In this document: piece by piece, positions 24,028 to 35,115 of the stretch
Position numbering within the stretch: the first letter of the stretch is position 1
Layout: each line of letters starts with the position of its first letter
NCBI GenBank assembly: GCA_001599675.1
Contig: BCHP01000006.1
Coordinates: forward strand, 542,742 to 606,741
Source: Basipetospora chlamydospora
Lineage: Eukaryota; Ascomycota; Sordariomycetes; Microascales
Direction of reading: 5' to 3'
DNA length: 64,000 bases
Notes under the pieces: model-generated
What the model was told of the DNA's origin: nothing
The model's database searches: none
Seen by the model: only the letters and a program-made list of their open reading frames with translations
Program-made: the position numbers and the translations under genes

Positions 24028-24598
24028 TATAACGATATAACTTCCTAGGGCGCTATAGTACCTCTTAGCTAAAGTCTCGGTATTCTATATATAGTAGGTA
24101 GTAGAAGCATAGAGTACTCTAGTAGGTCGTAAGGTCGGGTCCCTATTATCGACTTCCTAGTAGTAAAGCTCTAAGAAGTAAAGTTACTTATACTAAATAG
24201 TATCGTAGGTCGTCGAGTATTATATCTAAGGCTTAGGTCTTATATATAGAGCTATATATTAAGATATACTTAGATTAACTACTAAAGAGTAAAGGAAAGA
24301 CTAGCTATAAAAGTAGGAAATAACTATATTCTTATAGATATTCTAACCCCTTATTCCTTCCCTCTTTATTCCTTAATTATTATTAGAATAATCCTTTAAT
24401 TATCGATCGGGCGGTTAAGGTCGACCTAGAGATTATTAATTAGGTAGTTAAGGTATAACCGATCGCTTTAACCTATATACTAATATACCGCTACTATTCT
24501 TATACCTTTATTCCGTAGTTCCTTCTACCTATTATATATATTAGACTATAACTAGGTTTAACTATATCTAACCGCCTATCCTTAGATATTTCGTAATA
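24028..24598 (-). mobile_element. Solo LTR of family C (copy C2) with target duplication
   Basis: A 571-bp LTR (minus) starting TATAACGATATAACTTCC and ending TTTCGTAATA. A perfect 5-bp duplication CTAAG (24023-24027 and 24599-24603) shows that a full element inserted here and was later reduced to one LTR by LTR-LTR recombination. Confidence 0.92.
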
Positions 24599-24603
24599 CT
24601 AAG

Positions 24604-26370
24604 TATAAAAAGTCTAATATAAGCGTCTCTATTAATATATACCTTAGTATTTATAAGAGCGAGTTCCTACGAGCTAAGGTCTTAAGTCTATAAGATAGGG
24701 GAATCGTTAGATAGACCTTACTAGTCCCTCGCCTCTACTTAAAATTACGTTCTTAGAAGAAGCTAAGAAAATTATATAAGTTTCTCTTCTAGGTTTAATT
24801 ATAAGGATATTAATTATATAGTAGAAATATAACTATTTCTAATAGATAACTTAGGTAGCTTACTAGAGAGGTCTTATATATTTTCCTAGTTTCGATTATA
24901 TAAGCCTCTATATATATTTACTAGTAAGCCTAGTTAATTTTAGAAGGGGCTAGGCCCTTATAAATATAACGAGACTACGGGTATTTAGTCCTAAGTATAG
25001 GTTCGGGTAGGCACTATTCTAGCTTAGGAGTTTAAGGTTACCTCCTAGTTTTAGTCGTTAGTAAAAGGCGTTTTAATTCTAGGTAGGTCGAGTATATTCT
25101 AGGTAGATTAGGGTCTATATTCTAGTTTTAGGCGGGCCGAGGTTTAGGTCCTAGTTCTAGGCAGGTCTAGGCTTATTCTAATAGATATTATTAGTTATTC
25201 GTATATACCTAATAGGCTCTACTAGGCTATAACGCTCTAGTATCTCTAAAGATTAAATATTAAGACTATATCTCCTTTTTTCTATTAAGGCGCGGCGCTT
25301 TAAAGTAATAAAAATAATCTAGTAGCTAGCTACTTAGGTATATCCTTAGAGTAGCTAGATCTACGGGGCTCTGATTCGATATACCGCCTACTACCTTTCT
25401 ACGGCCCTACTCTTAACCTTAGAGAGAATAGTCGCCTATAAGTATCTTAATCTACGTCCTAATACTAGTAATCCGTAATCTAACTTATTTTATAAATTAG
25501 GTAAATCTCCTTTATCCTATAGAATTTTAAGATAATTAAAAGAACTAGTCTATTAATAGGGGAAGTTAGAAGTAGTTATTCTATCTACTCTCCTAGAAGG
25601 ACTATATCCGAGCTTAATAGGGTAAAGTATACTCTATAAATTTACTATTATATAATAGCTCTCGAAGTAAATCGTACCTAGGTACGGTTTAATTTTCTTA
25701 TATTATTCTACTCCTAGGCTCTACTTAGTAGTTAGATAATTTTTCTACTAGCGCTAATAGCCCTCCCTTAACCTAATACTAGCCTACTAGATCGCCTCTA
25801 CCTCTCTCTTCTACTAGTTATAGTAGCTTTATCCTACGCGTATAGGGCGGGATATATCGCTTACCTATAATACTAACTCTAGCGAAACTATATTTAGTTA
25901 GTCTATAGGCTCCTAATATAGGTACCCGCCCTCTAGCTCTCTAGATAAACTATTCTAATATTACCTAGACTAGACTTATACTATTATATCTCTAGCTTTA
26001 TAAGTACCTTACTTAGCGTTTAGGTTTACTAGGGTAGCTACTAGCCAATCTCAGCTCTTATTATTATATATATATAACTAGCTACTATAATTATATTAAT
26101 AGTTATTATCCTTACCTATTAATAAGGCTTAAGGCTAATAGTTAGAGTTAAGGAGTACTAGGTAGGAGCTAGGATTACTAGGGGTAGAGGTAGGATAGAC
26201 TTAATTAAATAGAGTAGAACTTACTTAGTATAGATCTATAATACCCCCCTAATTAGAATCTAGTAATCCTAAAACTAATTATACTATATTACTACTAAGT
26301 ACTAAGAGTTCGATATTAAATACTATCTAAAGCTAAGGAAGCGAAAGAGGAAGAGAGAAGAGAAGTAGAT
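24604..26370. other. Unassigned region with a possible decayed frame
   Basis: Around 24990-25190 there are short imperfect repeats of CTAGTTCTAGGCAGGTCTAGG type. A plus-strand frame can be followed with difficulty from about 25250 to 25740 (Leu/Ser/Arg-rich, for example LRRGALKQQKQ after Gln restoration). It shows no known motif. It may belong to an unknown element or a host gene. Confidence 0.35.
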
Positions 26371-26384
26371 TATATAGTACCTAT

Positions 26385-27044
26385 ATTATTAGCCGGGGCG
26401 GGGGCGGCGCGGGCAGGGGCGGTAGCCGAGGTAGGGCTAGATACGGCGCGGTAAATAGCGAAGAGGGCCTCGCCCTAGACCTAGGCGGGGGCTAGTATAA
26501 GTTAAAGGGCAGGAGCGGGGTAACGAACATTAGTAGGTAGGGTAGGGCCGGCGGGTAGGAATAGGGCGGCTAGGCCGCGGCCGGCGGTTACCTATACTAG
26601 GGTAAGTAGTATATAGACCTACTTTCTATTAGTATACTTAGTATACTAATAGCTAGAGCCTTAAAGAGGGTTAGTAGAATAAAGGCGAAGGGGGAGCGCG
26701 GGGGTAACATACTAGTAGCGGGCTAGATATAGTACTACTAGGTCTAGCCGCGCGCGGTAGTAGTATAGTAGCGAGTAAGATAGCTAGAGTATATAGGGTT
26801 ATAGCGGCGGGGGGGGGTAGAGACTAGGCGTAGGAAGGGTAGGGGTAGGGTAGGAGGCTAAGGTAGGGGCAGCTAGGGCGGCGCTACTATTAATAGTAAA
26901 GGTAGTAGTAGTAGTAGGGGTAGGGGTAGCCTAGGGGGGGGCGATAGTAAGGGGGGTAGGGGTAGGGTTAGGACTAAGGGGGGCGAGGGGGGCGGCCGAG
27001 TTACTAGTAGAGAATAGGTTCTTAATAGCAAGGAAGTTACCTAG
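26385..27044 (-). pseudogene. Antisense reading frame in LINE L2 (partial)
   Basis: The minus-strand frame is homologous to blocks 1 and 2 of the antisense ORF in L1: an N-terminal NFLAIKNLF-like segment near 27040, Pro/Thr-rich low complexity (about 26850-27000), then a TNRK-containing segment near 26600-26640 and an Ala/Pro-rich AIYRAVSSPTSATAPARAA-like part near 26400-26460. The 5' truncation of L2 removed the rest. The antisense start lies across the A LTR insertion. Confidence 0.45.
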
Positions 27045-28082
27045 TATTATAGCAGGGTACCTATCTGCCTATAACACCTTCTACTTAACCTCGGTACTCG
27101 ACTCGCCCGGGTCCTCGACTTAATTACTCGCCCGGTCCCTCGGTACTCAACTCGCCTAGGTCCTCGACTTAATTACTCGCCCGGTCCCTTAGTACTCGAC
27201 TCGCCTAGGTCCTCGACTTAATTACTCGCCCGGTCCCTTAGTACTCGACTCGCCCAGACCCTATACTTACTCGCCCTAACTCTTAGCCTATTACGTATAG
27301 CCTAGGCTAACGGTTTAGTAGCGGTAAGTTAATCTTTTCTAAACCCTATATAAAAAGTAGGTGTTTCTTAGATTTAGGAGGGGTATAACTATAGCTAGCG
27401 GCTAAGACCCTAAAACTACCTATAGGTTATATATAGGAAGTATAAGACTATAGAGGAAACGTTTACTAAGTTACTAATAAGTTAATAAGGTAAATACTAA
27501 AGGCTCGCCTACTAGAGGCTCGCTTGCTAGATTATAGAAGGCTTAGTTACTAAAGGCTCGCTTAATAGTATATTAGAACGAATAATATATCTACTATCGA
27601 TAATAATAATAGTAGTTACTAAGGGTACTAATAAGTACTTAGTAATAATACTATACTAGTAATAACTCTTATAATAATACTAGCGATAGTAGTTACTAAT
27701 AATAGTATAGCGATAATAGTACCTAATAATACTACCTCTACTAAGTAATAGTAGACTATAATCGAATAAGTAGTAGGAACGACTACTATAGCTCTAGCTT
27801 ACTAATAATAACTAGACTAATAATAATACTAGAGGGAATAAGTAAAGGATAGGGGAATAATAATAGAGAATATAAGCGAGGTAGTATACTAGATAATACT
27901 AGAGGATTATCTATTAAAGGTTACTACCGCTAGCTAATTAGAGAGGCCTTAGAAGTATATAAATACCTCTACTTTCCCCTAGGGATTAGAACTTACTTCC
28001 TTTCCCTCCCTATCTTAGAATTCTAATACGATAAGAGGTTATCTATAGTATTATCTTAGTCTACCTTTGTTATACTATAATA
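27045..28082 (+). mobile_element. Solo LTR of element A family in LINE L2
   Basis: A 1038-bp LTR starting TATTATAGCAGG (from TGTTACGGCAGG) and ending TATACTATAATA. A perfect duplication CCTAG flanks it (27040-27044 and 28083-28087). It has the 49-bp CCCGGG-type subrepeats at about 27091-27280. It has the usual RIP losses but keeps CTGCC and AACACC near its start. Confidence 0.94.
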
Positions 28083-28290
28083 CCTAGGTTATTATTATCT
28101 AGGAAGTTACTTATAGCGGTAGGGGGGGGCGGGGTAGGGGTAGGGAGGTTAAGGGCTAGGGGCTTAACGGCGGGGGTAGTAGTAGATGTTGGGTAAAGAA
28201 GCCTAACCGGCTGCGCCGCACTAGGAAGCTACAAATCCACGGTGGCTAAACCCCGGCTAAGCTACCCGGAGGCGACGCAGGCCCGGAGAC

Positions 28291-28297
28291 ATAAAAG
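28291..28297 (+). promoter_or_regulatory. Probable TATA box of X LTR (X1)
   Basis: ATAAAAG lies about 105 bp into the LTR, with CTCTGTCTC just after it. The other X copy has TATAAAAG followed by TCCCGTCTC on the minus strand (49590-49597), so the element is conserved between two otherwise diverged copies. Confidence 0.5.
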
Positions 28298-28400
28298 CTC
28301 TGTCTCACGACGGACTCCTTACCCGAGGACTCTTCCTCGGGCAATTAGAATATATCATACAGTTGTGCATCGTTTTGTTTGACCTGCTTTGTCCTTCGGC

Positions 28401-28505
28401 GTTATCCTTATCCTTTGTTATCCGTACCCTTTGTTATCCTTATCCTTCGTTATCCGTGTCCTTCGGACACGCCTACCTTCGGTTATCTATAACTAAGGTT
28501 ATCCT
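28401..28505 (+). repeat. TTATCC short tandem repeats in X1
   Basis: Imperfect repetitions of GTTATCCTTATCCTTT and GTTATCCGTACCCTTT, followed by a GTGTCCTTCGGACAC hairpin (28456-28470). The block is reduced in X2 (near 49470-49500), which explains most of the length difference between the copies. Confidence 0.7.
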
Positions 28506-29102
28506 TATCTAACAACTCCTATAGTCAAGCTTGCCCTTGACTGCTTACAGCGGATATCACTATATCTTGCTGTAACAGTAGACTTAGAGGTAACGTGCTT
28601 CTTAAGAGGTATCTTAGCTAGGGGTTAGAGTATACCCCGACCGCGAGGTAAAGAAGGAAAACTTACTATAATTAGAATAGTAGACTAGTAGCGGGGCGCC
28701 TACTATTAGATATAAAGGGGAGGGGGTAAAATAAGGTTAGTATAGGAGGAAGAAGGGTAAAGGCCCTAAGGGTAGGCCTAGGGGGAAAAAGTAGTTAGTA
28801 GGATTACGAGGCGTAGCTACGTAGATATAGGGGCGGGTATAAGGCCTAGCCCTAACCTAGGCTTATCTACCCTATAACTTAGTAACGACTTACTTTTCTA
28901 GACGACTAGTTCTACGTAAGAGGTACGTAGTCTATATGTATTAGGTATATATACGGGCCGCGCTATAGGCGCGTATATATATAGTATGTCGGTTTTATTA
29001 CCTCCGAGGTTTTTCCGGCGCGAGAGGTATTTATAGAGGGACCGCGTACTTTATTAATTCTAGCGGAGTAAGATAATAATAATAAAAATATATAGTACCT
29101 AT

Positions 29103-31445
29103 CTCTAGTATATTAAGTATACCCTTACTACTAAGCTAATATACGATTACCGGTTATATATATTCGTATACTAGTATTATTATCTAGGGTTAGCCTATTA
29201 GGAGTTATCTAACTTATTAGAAGGAAAGGTAGTTTACTAGAACGAGTTCCTCGCTATTCTACTTAGGACCTACTTTTCCCTAGCTCCCGGTTCTAAGTAT
29301 AGGGTTATTCTTTTAAATCAGTATCTTCTATACTAGGAACCTAGTAACGCTAGAAATATAGATAAGGCTACTCTGAAATTTTATTATAAACTTAATATAA
29401 ATTTTTTTTAATCTCGGTTAATACCCTTACTAATCTCTAGTTATTATAAGCCGCTACTAATATTTTAGTCTACCTACTAGCTACCTTTACCAAACATATA
29501 TAGAAGCCTCTAATACAGCTATATTCTAAGTACCGTTTACCCCTACTACTAGAATAGATAGGGTAGCACCTACTATATAACGCGTTCTACGAACCGTAGT
29601 AATAAGAGATACGTAACTACTTTATATAACTATATAGTCCGTAACCTCTCTCGCCTACGTCTTATACTAAGAACTATATCCTACCTTACTTCTAAAGAAA
29701 GCGAAGTTAAGATTAATCCCGAGCCCCGTTATTATCGTTTCTTATATTATAGGAGGTCGTCCTCTGGCCCTATCTATAAAAAGCGCGTAATTATCGTCGA
29801 TTAACCTCCACCTCCTATAGCGGCCTACCCTCTAAGTAACCCTAGCTTCTTTAATTAGGAGCGCTATAGCTACGATACTATAACTAACGAGCGGCCTAAA
29901 AAGTAGGTCTATATAGAAATACTAGAGAAGATAGAGGAGTACTATAGGAGAATATCTAAGCCTTCGTACGTAGCTACGCCTATAGACGAGAGGCGGGGTA
30001 TAGCGGAGAGAGGCGACTTAGAGGATAAGATAAGGAGGTTAAGGAGAGAGTAGCTTATCGTAGAGGGAAATCGTAAGATCTTAATACGACCTACTATCCC
30101 GCTATACGTAGGGATAGCGTGCGCGCCTCTAGTAGTAGTTATAGGAAGAGACAGGGAGGGTAACTATTAAGGCGAAAAATAGGAAGATTATAATAAACCT
30201 TAGTAGTTAAATATACTAAGTTACCTGACCCTACTAGCACTCTAATAGCGGCCTATGGAAGTTCTATAATAATTAAGTTAATATATAGATACTAAACCGA
30301 GCGGTACCCTAAGAGCGGGGTTTACTCGCGGCAAGCGCTTAGATAAGGCCTATATTTAACTTTTATTCTAGTTTATAATAAGAAATTAGAATACAGTTAA
30401 TAGGAAAGAAGGAACTAAAGTCTAACGCAAACGAAAAATAGAAAAAAGGGAGAAAAGAAAACGAAAAAAAAAGTTTATTCTATAATAAAATATTAAGTCG
30501 TAGGCCTCTCTTAGTTATAATAACAACCCGTCGCTACGCGACTTCTTTATCCCCTTAGAATCTCCCGCCGCGGTACCCTAACCGCTAACTGCGTACCTTA
30601 TTATTATAAACTTAGAAGGGCGAGGAGGTGTTCGTATATTAGTCTCTAAAGTCTAGTAAGCTATCGTTACGTTTTCTATAGAAAGCCTACCTGAAATATT
30701 TAAGATATAGTAGTATATTCTTCGGTTAGTAATTACTATACCTTAGCTAGAACGAGAACTCCTAGGTATAATACGGATGGATAGTTTATTAGACTTCCTA
30801 GGCTACTAACTAGTATATTCTAGCGCGGGTTTAATTTAATAGAGCCTTCTCTTATAGAAGTCCCGTTCGTTTTAGAGAATATATAGTTCCTCTTAGGCGC
30901 GGTCTAGTTCCTTTTAGGCGCGGTCTAGGTCCTCTTAGAGGTTTCGCCTCTTATAAACTACTTAATTATTTTCGCCTAACGAATACGTTACCTTATCTAT
31001 AATAATATATCGATCTTACTAGTATCCGCTCGCCTTATAGGTACGCGGGCGGTAAAAGATTAGTTAGAACCTAGGAGCTTAGTATAGGCTATACTAATAT
31101 ATTATAATACGGGTCCTAGTAGGGTAGCCTACCTACTAAGTATAAAGGCGCTAGGGGACCTAGAGCTAATAGAAGATTAGTAGAGACCTAGGAGATTAGT
31201 ATATAATATACTAATATATTACGATACTAGGCCTAGAGAAAACTAGGGGGGTCTCTAATAGTCTATTTACTAAGTATAAAGATAGTAGAGGATATAGAGT
31301 AGATAAAAGATATAGTGCGGGAACTATATAGATATATCGATAGTAGAGTAGGATATACTAGAGGAAAGTAGCTTAAGGAAAGAGAGAATCTATACTAGGG
31401 AATATAGGCGGTTCCTTACTTTAGATTTAAAGGGCGGATATAGTA
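29103..31445. other. Unassigned, weakly RIP-mutated stretch
   Basis: Between LINE L2 and the C3 LTR. From about 29280 to 30800 CpA and TpG are clearly more frequent than elsewhere (for example CCAAACAT, TACAGC, CTGGCC, AGACAGGG, CCTGACC, CTATGGAAG). A decayed frame lies inside it (next entry). The remainder, including an A-rich segment near 30390-30475, shows nothing recognisable. Confidence 0.5.
29845..30450 (+). pseudogene. Decayed hydrophilic reading frame, unknown
   Basis: A plus-strand frame is readable for about 200 codons with stops at former Gln/Trp codons. It is strongly charged: a VYIEILEKIEEYYRR segment near 29910-29955, then DERRGIAERGDLEDKIRRL (about 29985-30045), then a gene-like PTIPLYVGIACAPLVV segment near 30090-30140. 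It has fewer mutations than neighbouring transposons. The coiled-coil-like charge pattern suggests a structural or gag-like protein, but no family could be named. Confidence 0.35.
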
Positions 31446-31450
31446 TCTAG

Positions 31451-32037
31451 TATAACGATATAACTTCCTAGGGCGCTATAGTACCTCGTAGATAAAGTCT
31501 AGGTATTCTATATATCGTAGATTATAGAAGCACGAAGTACTCTAGTAGGTCGTAAAGTCGGATCCCTATTTATCGGCGTTCCTAGTAGCGGAGCTCTAGG
31601 AAGTAATATTACTTATACTAAACTATATTATAAGTTATCGAGTATCGTATCTAAGACTTAGGCCTTATATATAGAACTATATATTAAGGTATACTTAGAT
31701 TAACTATTAAAGAGTAAAGGAAAGACTAGCTATAATAATAATAATAGAAAATAACTATAGTCTTATAGATATTCTAATCCTTTATTCCTTCCCTCTTTAT
31801 TCTTTAGACTATCTTATATTACCTATCGGTTCTCTAGGACCGATACTCCTTAGTAGTTAGTCCATACCTAGACTAATATTCTTCGTCCGTTAGTCTTTAG
31901 GGACTAACCTAGACTAGAATATCGTCTATAGGGGTTACGCCCTATATTTCCTATATTCGACCCCTCTCCTAGGGTTTATCTATTTCTACTATATATGACC
32001 GCCTTCTTTAGTCCCCTTCTTAGGTTATTTTATAATA
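31451..32037 (-). repeat. 3' LTR of a truncated C element (copy C3)
   Basis: A reverse-oriented C-family LTR of 587 bp starting TATAACGATATAACTTCC and ending TTATTTTATAATA. It is followed on its right by C internal 3' sequence in the same orientation, so it is the 3' LTR of a truncated copy. The segment 31830-32020 differs from the other C LTRs. Confidence 0.85.
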
Positions 32038-33107
32038 TAATACCCCCTCTCTAGGGTCTTTATCCCTAAAGACCTATAATAAAGCCTACTCCCCTTATCC
32101 CTATATTTTTCCTTAATTCTATAAGTTTCCTCTTTCCCTTCCTAGTTACTATACTTCCTAATAGCTATAATAGATCGCGTTATTAAATATTATCGCCCTA
32201 ATTATTCTATTACCTCTTCCTAGAAGAGACTTAAAACCGAAGCTCTTAATATTTTTATTACCTCTAAAGGTATTAATAGTATACTATACTCGCGTTATTA
32301 TAAGGCGAAGTAGGTATATTATACTATTCTTAGCAAGGGTCGTTATTATACCTATATATAATTAAAGAAATTATATAATAGTTCTCTTATTAGTCCTACT
32401 TATAGGTATACTTTCCTAATTTTTCGCGCTTCTCTCTTTTACTAACCCCTCCTAATAAACTATATATAAAGGAGCGTTAGAAGGTTAACGAAGCGATAGG
32501 CTAGATAGAGGTAGATCTTTAAGAGATTCTTAACTATCTATTATATCTTCGCTATTAATAGGCCTCCTTAACTAAAAAAGAGTACTAAGCTCTTTTATTA
32601 TAGTATATAGGGTTTAGATAAGGAATACCGCCTTAAGTCCGAGCGCTTAGAGGTAGAAACGTAGTCTATAGTTAGTAATATATAGCTTACTAGCGCGGTA
32701 GGAGTATTAGACCAGGATACTATATAGATCGAGTTCGCGCCGCTAGGCGACTTAAATATCTTTAACTAGTCCTAGTAGGAGCTTCCTATAGTAGAGGCGC
32801 CCTCTACTAACTATCCTTCTTTATCGAGGGTCCTAGTTATTCTAGATTCCTCCTATAGAACTCCTTAAGTTCTTTAATATAACCTTCTAAATTCTTAGCT
32901 AGTTCCTAGGCATTATAGAGTTATTTAGAGTCCTTCTATTTAATAAGGTACTTTAGTTAGTTACGTTCTTATTTCGAATCTAAGATCTTTTTAACTTTAT
33001 ACTCTTCTTCTAGGTTCTATACCTCGATATCTTCCTAAAGTAGTATTTATAGATCTACTAGTTTAAATAGTAAAACGTAGAAGATATTATATAGTTATAA
33101 CAGGTCG
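32038..33107 (-). pseudogene. C-terminal pol and 3' region of a truncated C element
   Basis: On the minus strand, about 32870-33010 matches element C at about 56060-56200. It encodes the chromodomain-like segment (KYLIK-KDF-x-x-LYNT-ELAKNL) found at the end of element C pol. The remainder up to the LTR is C 3' non-coding sequence. The copy is cut at about 33107 where a LINE fragment begins. Confidence 0.75.
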
Positions 33108-33778
33108 CTCGGAACTAGATAACTAGCTATATTATTTCGCCTAGGGTAAGCCGATACCGCCTCGCTACCTTTAGCGGGCGCGCCGCGCTTTAGGTTTATA
33201 AAAGATACGCTATAGATACGTAGACGATATACGGGGGCGAGGACTAGTCTATAGTCGCCCTCTCTACTACGTAGGGCACGATTAAAGTCTTCTTAGTCTA
33301 CTCCCCGCCTAGTACTACCGAACTATAGGGCCCCCTACCGACGCTACTACGCCTAGCTACCCCTAAGGTAGCCGCGCTTATCAGCGACTTTAATATCTAC
33401 TACCCTATCTAGGGCGACGATTAGCCGCCCGCTACGAATAGCTAGTCTCTACTCGACCTAGCCGCCTACTAGGGGCTAACGCTCTATATATAGCCTAGCC
33501 TTATTACCTAAGTTAACTACTATTAATAGAGGGACGCGACCGTGAACCTAGTATAGGTTATAGTCTATATACTAGCTACCTCTATCCTAGAGAGCTCCCT
33601 CTTAGGCTCTAACTACTACGCGTAGGTCCTTCGTATTAACCTTAAACCCTACCTACTTTATAAGTACCTTAATAGCTAGTCGTAGAAGATACTTAATACT
33701 ATATAGGTCGAGGCTAAGGTAGCGGCGATTTATATACTAGATATTTATTATATCGAAGACCTTAAATAGGATACTAGT
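33108..33778 (+). pseudogene. LINE ORF2 endonuclease fragment (copy L4)
   Basis: Homologous to 59620-60256 of LINE L3. It encodes part of an apurinic endonuclease-like (exonuclease-endonuclease-phosphatase) domain. SDFNIYYP followed by GDD near 33400-33425 is the RIP product of the conserved DFN-x-HHP-x-W motif of LINE endonucleases. This nuclease nicks the target DNA to start reverse transcription. Both ends are truncated: on the left against a C element remnant, on the right by the C4 LTR. Confidence 0.82.
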
Positions 33779-34313
33779 TATTACGAAATAACTAAAGGAA
33801 GGGCGGTTAAATATAGTAGAACCTAGTTATAGTTATATATATAATAGGCGGAGGAACTAAAGAATAAAGGTATAGGAACGATATAGTATACTAGTATATA
33901 GGATAAAGCGATCGTTCGTACGTTAATTACCTAATTAATAATTATAGGATTATTATAATAAAGATTAAGGAATAAAGAGGGAAAGAATAAGGGATTAGAA
34001 TATCTATAAGAATATAGTTATTTCCTACTTCTATAGCTAGTCTCTCCTTTACTCCTTAGTAGGTAATCTAAGTATATCTTAATATATAGCTTAATATATA
34101 AGACCTAAGTCCTAGATATAATACTTAATAACCTACGATACCGTTTAGTATAAGTAACTTTACTTCCTAGAGCTCCGCTACTAGGAAGCCGATAATAGGG
34201 ACCCGACCTTACGACCTACTAGAGTACTTCGTTCTTCTACTATCTACGATATATAGAATATCGAGACTTTGTCTACGAGGTACTATAGCGCCCTAGGAAG
34301 TTATATCGTTATA
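33779..34313 (+). repeat. LTR of family C (copy C4)
   Basis: A 535-bp LTR starting TATTACGAAATAACTAA and ending GTTATATCGTTATA. It interrupts the LINE fragment L4 on the left, while different sequence follows on the right. The flanks CTAGT and ATAGG do not form a convincing duplication, so a deletion or recombination at one end is likely. Confidence 0.82.
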
Positions 34314-34324
34314 ATAGGCTAGTA

Positions 34325-35115
34325 ACGCTACTACCTCCCTCCTCCTTATTATCCTTATTAGTATTATCCTCCTTCTTATTATCCTCCTTCTCGTTCTCCT
34401 TATTAGCAGCGGTTACGTCTACGCTAGTAGTATTATTATTATTATCCTTATTATCGTTATTATTATCGCCCTTATTAAGGGGCTAGGGCTTAGAGGAGCT
34501 GCGGAATAAGGTAGCCTCGTAGATAGGGTCCTCCTTATTATCCCTATCCTCTTCCTTAACGTCCTCGCTATTAGCTATATCCTCGCTAGTAGTAGGGTAG
34601 CTAGAGAAGCCCTTATCGTTAGAGCGTAGGAGGGAAGCGTAGCGCTTATTATAGTAGCGTAGGAACTAGGATAGGCTAGAGGGAGGCTTAGTCTAAGGAA
34701 CCTCCTAGTTAGAGTTATTAGTATTAGAGTAAGCTAGCTTAGAGGTTATAGGGATATTAGTATAAATAGTATTTTAAAGATTAGGTACTTTTAACTTATA
34801 GGTAAGCTTTAGGCTTAGGCTATTAGGACTTAATAGGTATAGCGTATAGAGGCGTAGCTAGAGGAAGGCGATATAGGAGGTATAGGGGGGAGGGGGTATA
34901 GATAAGGGAACTAGGACTACGCGGAGTAGAGGCCCTAGTACTAGCGGCCTAGGTATCGATAGCCTAAGGCGGGTCGGCCGCGTAGACTAGGGACTCTAGC
35001 TCTAGTATAATACCTAGGGAAGTAAGGGGAGAGAGAGAGGGAGACGTAGGAGGGGGAGAGGGGGAGGCGGGAGAGGGAGAGTAGGTAGTCTAGCCGCGCT
35101 ACCGCTTAGAGTTAT
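34325..35115 (-). pseudogene. Decayed Asn/Asp/Glu-rich reading frame, unknown
   Basis: The minus-strand frame is followed from about 35115 down to about 34325. The N-terminal half is Ser/Pro/Leu-rich. A SQFLRYYNKRYASLLRS-like segment (after Gln restoration) lies near 34630-34680. The C-terminal third is an acidic low-complexity tail of Asn, Asp, Glu and Lys (GAT, AAT, GAG, AAG codons, 34330-34480). No enzymatic motif was recognised. It may be the Gag or accessory protein of an unidentified retroelement. Confidence 0.4.

Larger units (their letters stand above)
28187..28577 (+). mobile_element. Unmutated solo LTR, family X (copy X1)
   Basis: A 391-bp sequence with normal CpA/TpG content in a depleted background. 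It starts TGTTGGGTAAAG and ends TTGCTGTAACA, with a perfect 5-bp duplication GTAGA (28182-28186 and 28578-28582). It has the TG...CA ends, size and duplication of an LTR. A TATA-like ATAAAAG is at 28291-28297, conserved in copy X2 ahead of a GTCTC segment. It contains a short TTATCC repeat block and small hairpins. The internal family (Gypsy or Copia) cannot be told from an LTR alone. Confidence 0.92.
26385..29088 (+). mobile_element. 5'-truncated LINE, copy L2, with two nested solo LTRs
   Basis: A LINE 3' end in plus orientation, homologous to L1 (reversed) and L3, ending in a TAATAATAATAAAAA tail. A perfect 14-bp duplication TATATAGTACCTAT flanks it (26371-26384 and 29089-29102). It is interrupted by an A-family solo LTR (27045-28082) and an X-family solo LTR (28187-28577). 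Without them it is about 1.26 kb. Its minus strand carries part of the antisense frame described for L1, here richer in CpG (Ala/Pro codons GCG, GCC, CCC). Confidence 0.92.

Noticed and set aside
18019..24598. C1 and C2 as the two LTRs of one C element
   Set aside because: C2 has its own matching duplication (CTAAG), and the sequence between them contains a LINE and no C internal region.
27045..28577. One composite element made of the A LTR and the X LTR
   Set aside because: Each has its own perfect 5-bp duplication (CCTAG and GTAGA), and LINE sequence lies between them, so they are independent insertions.
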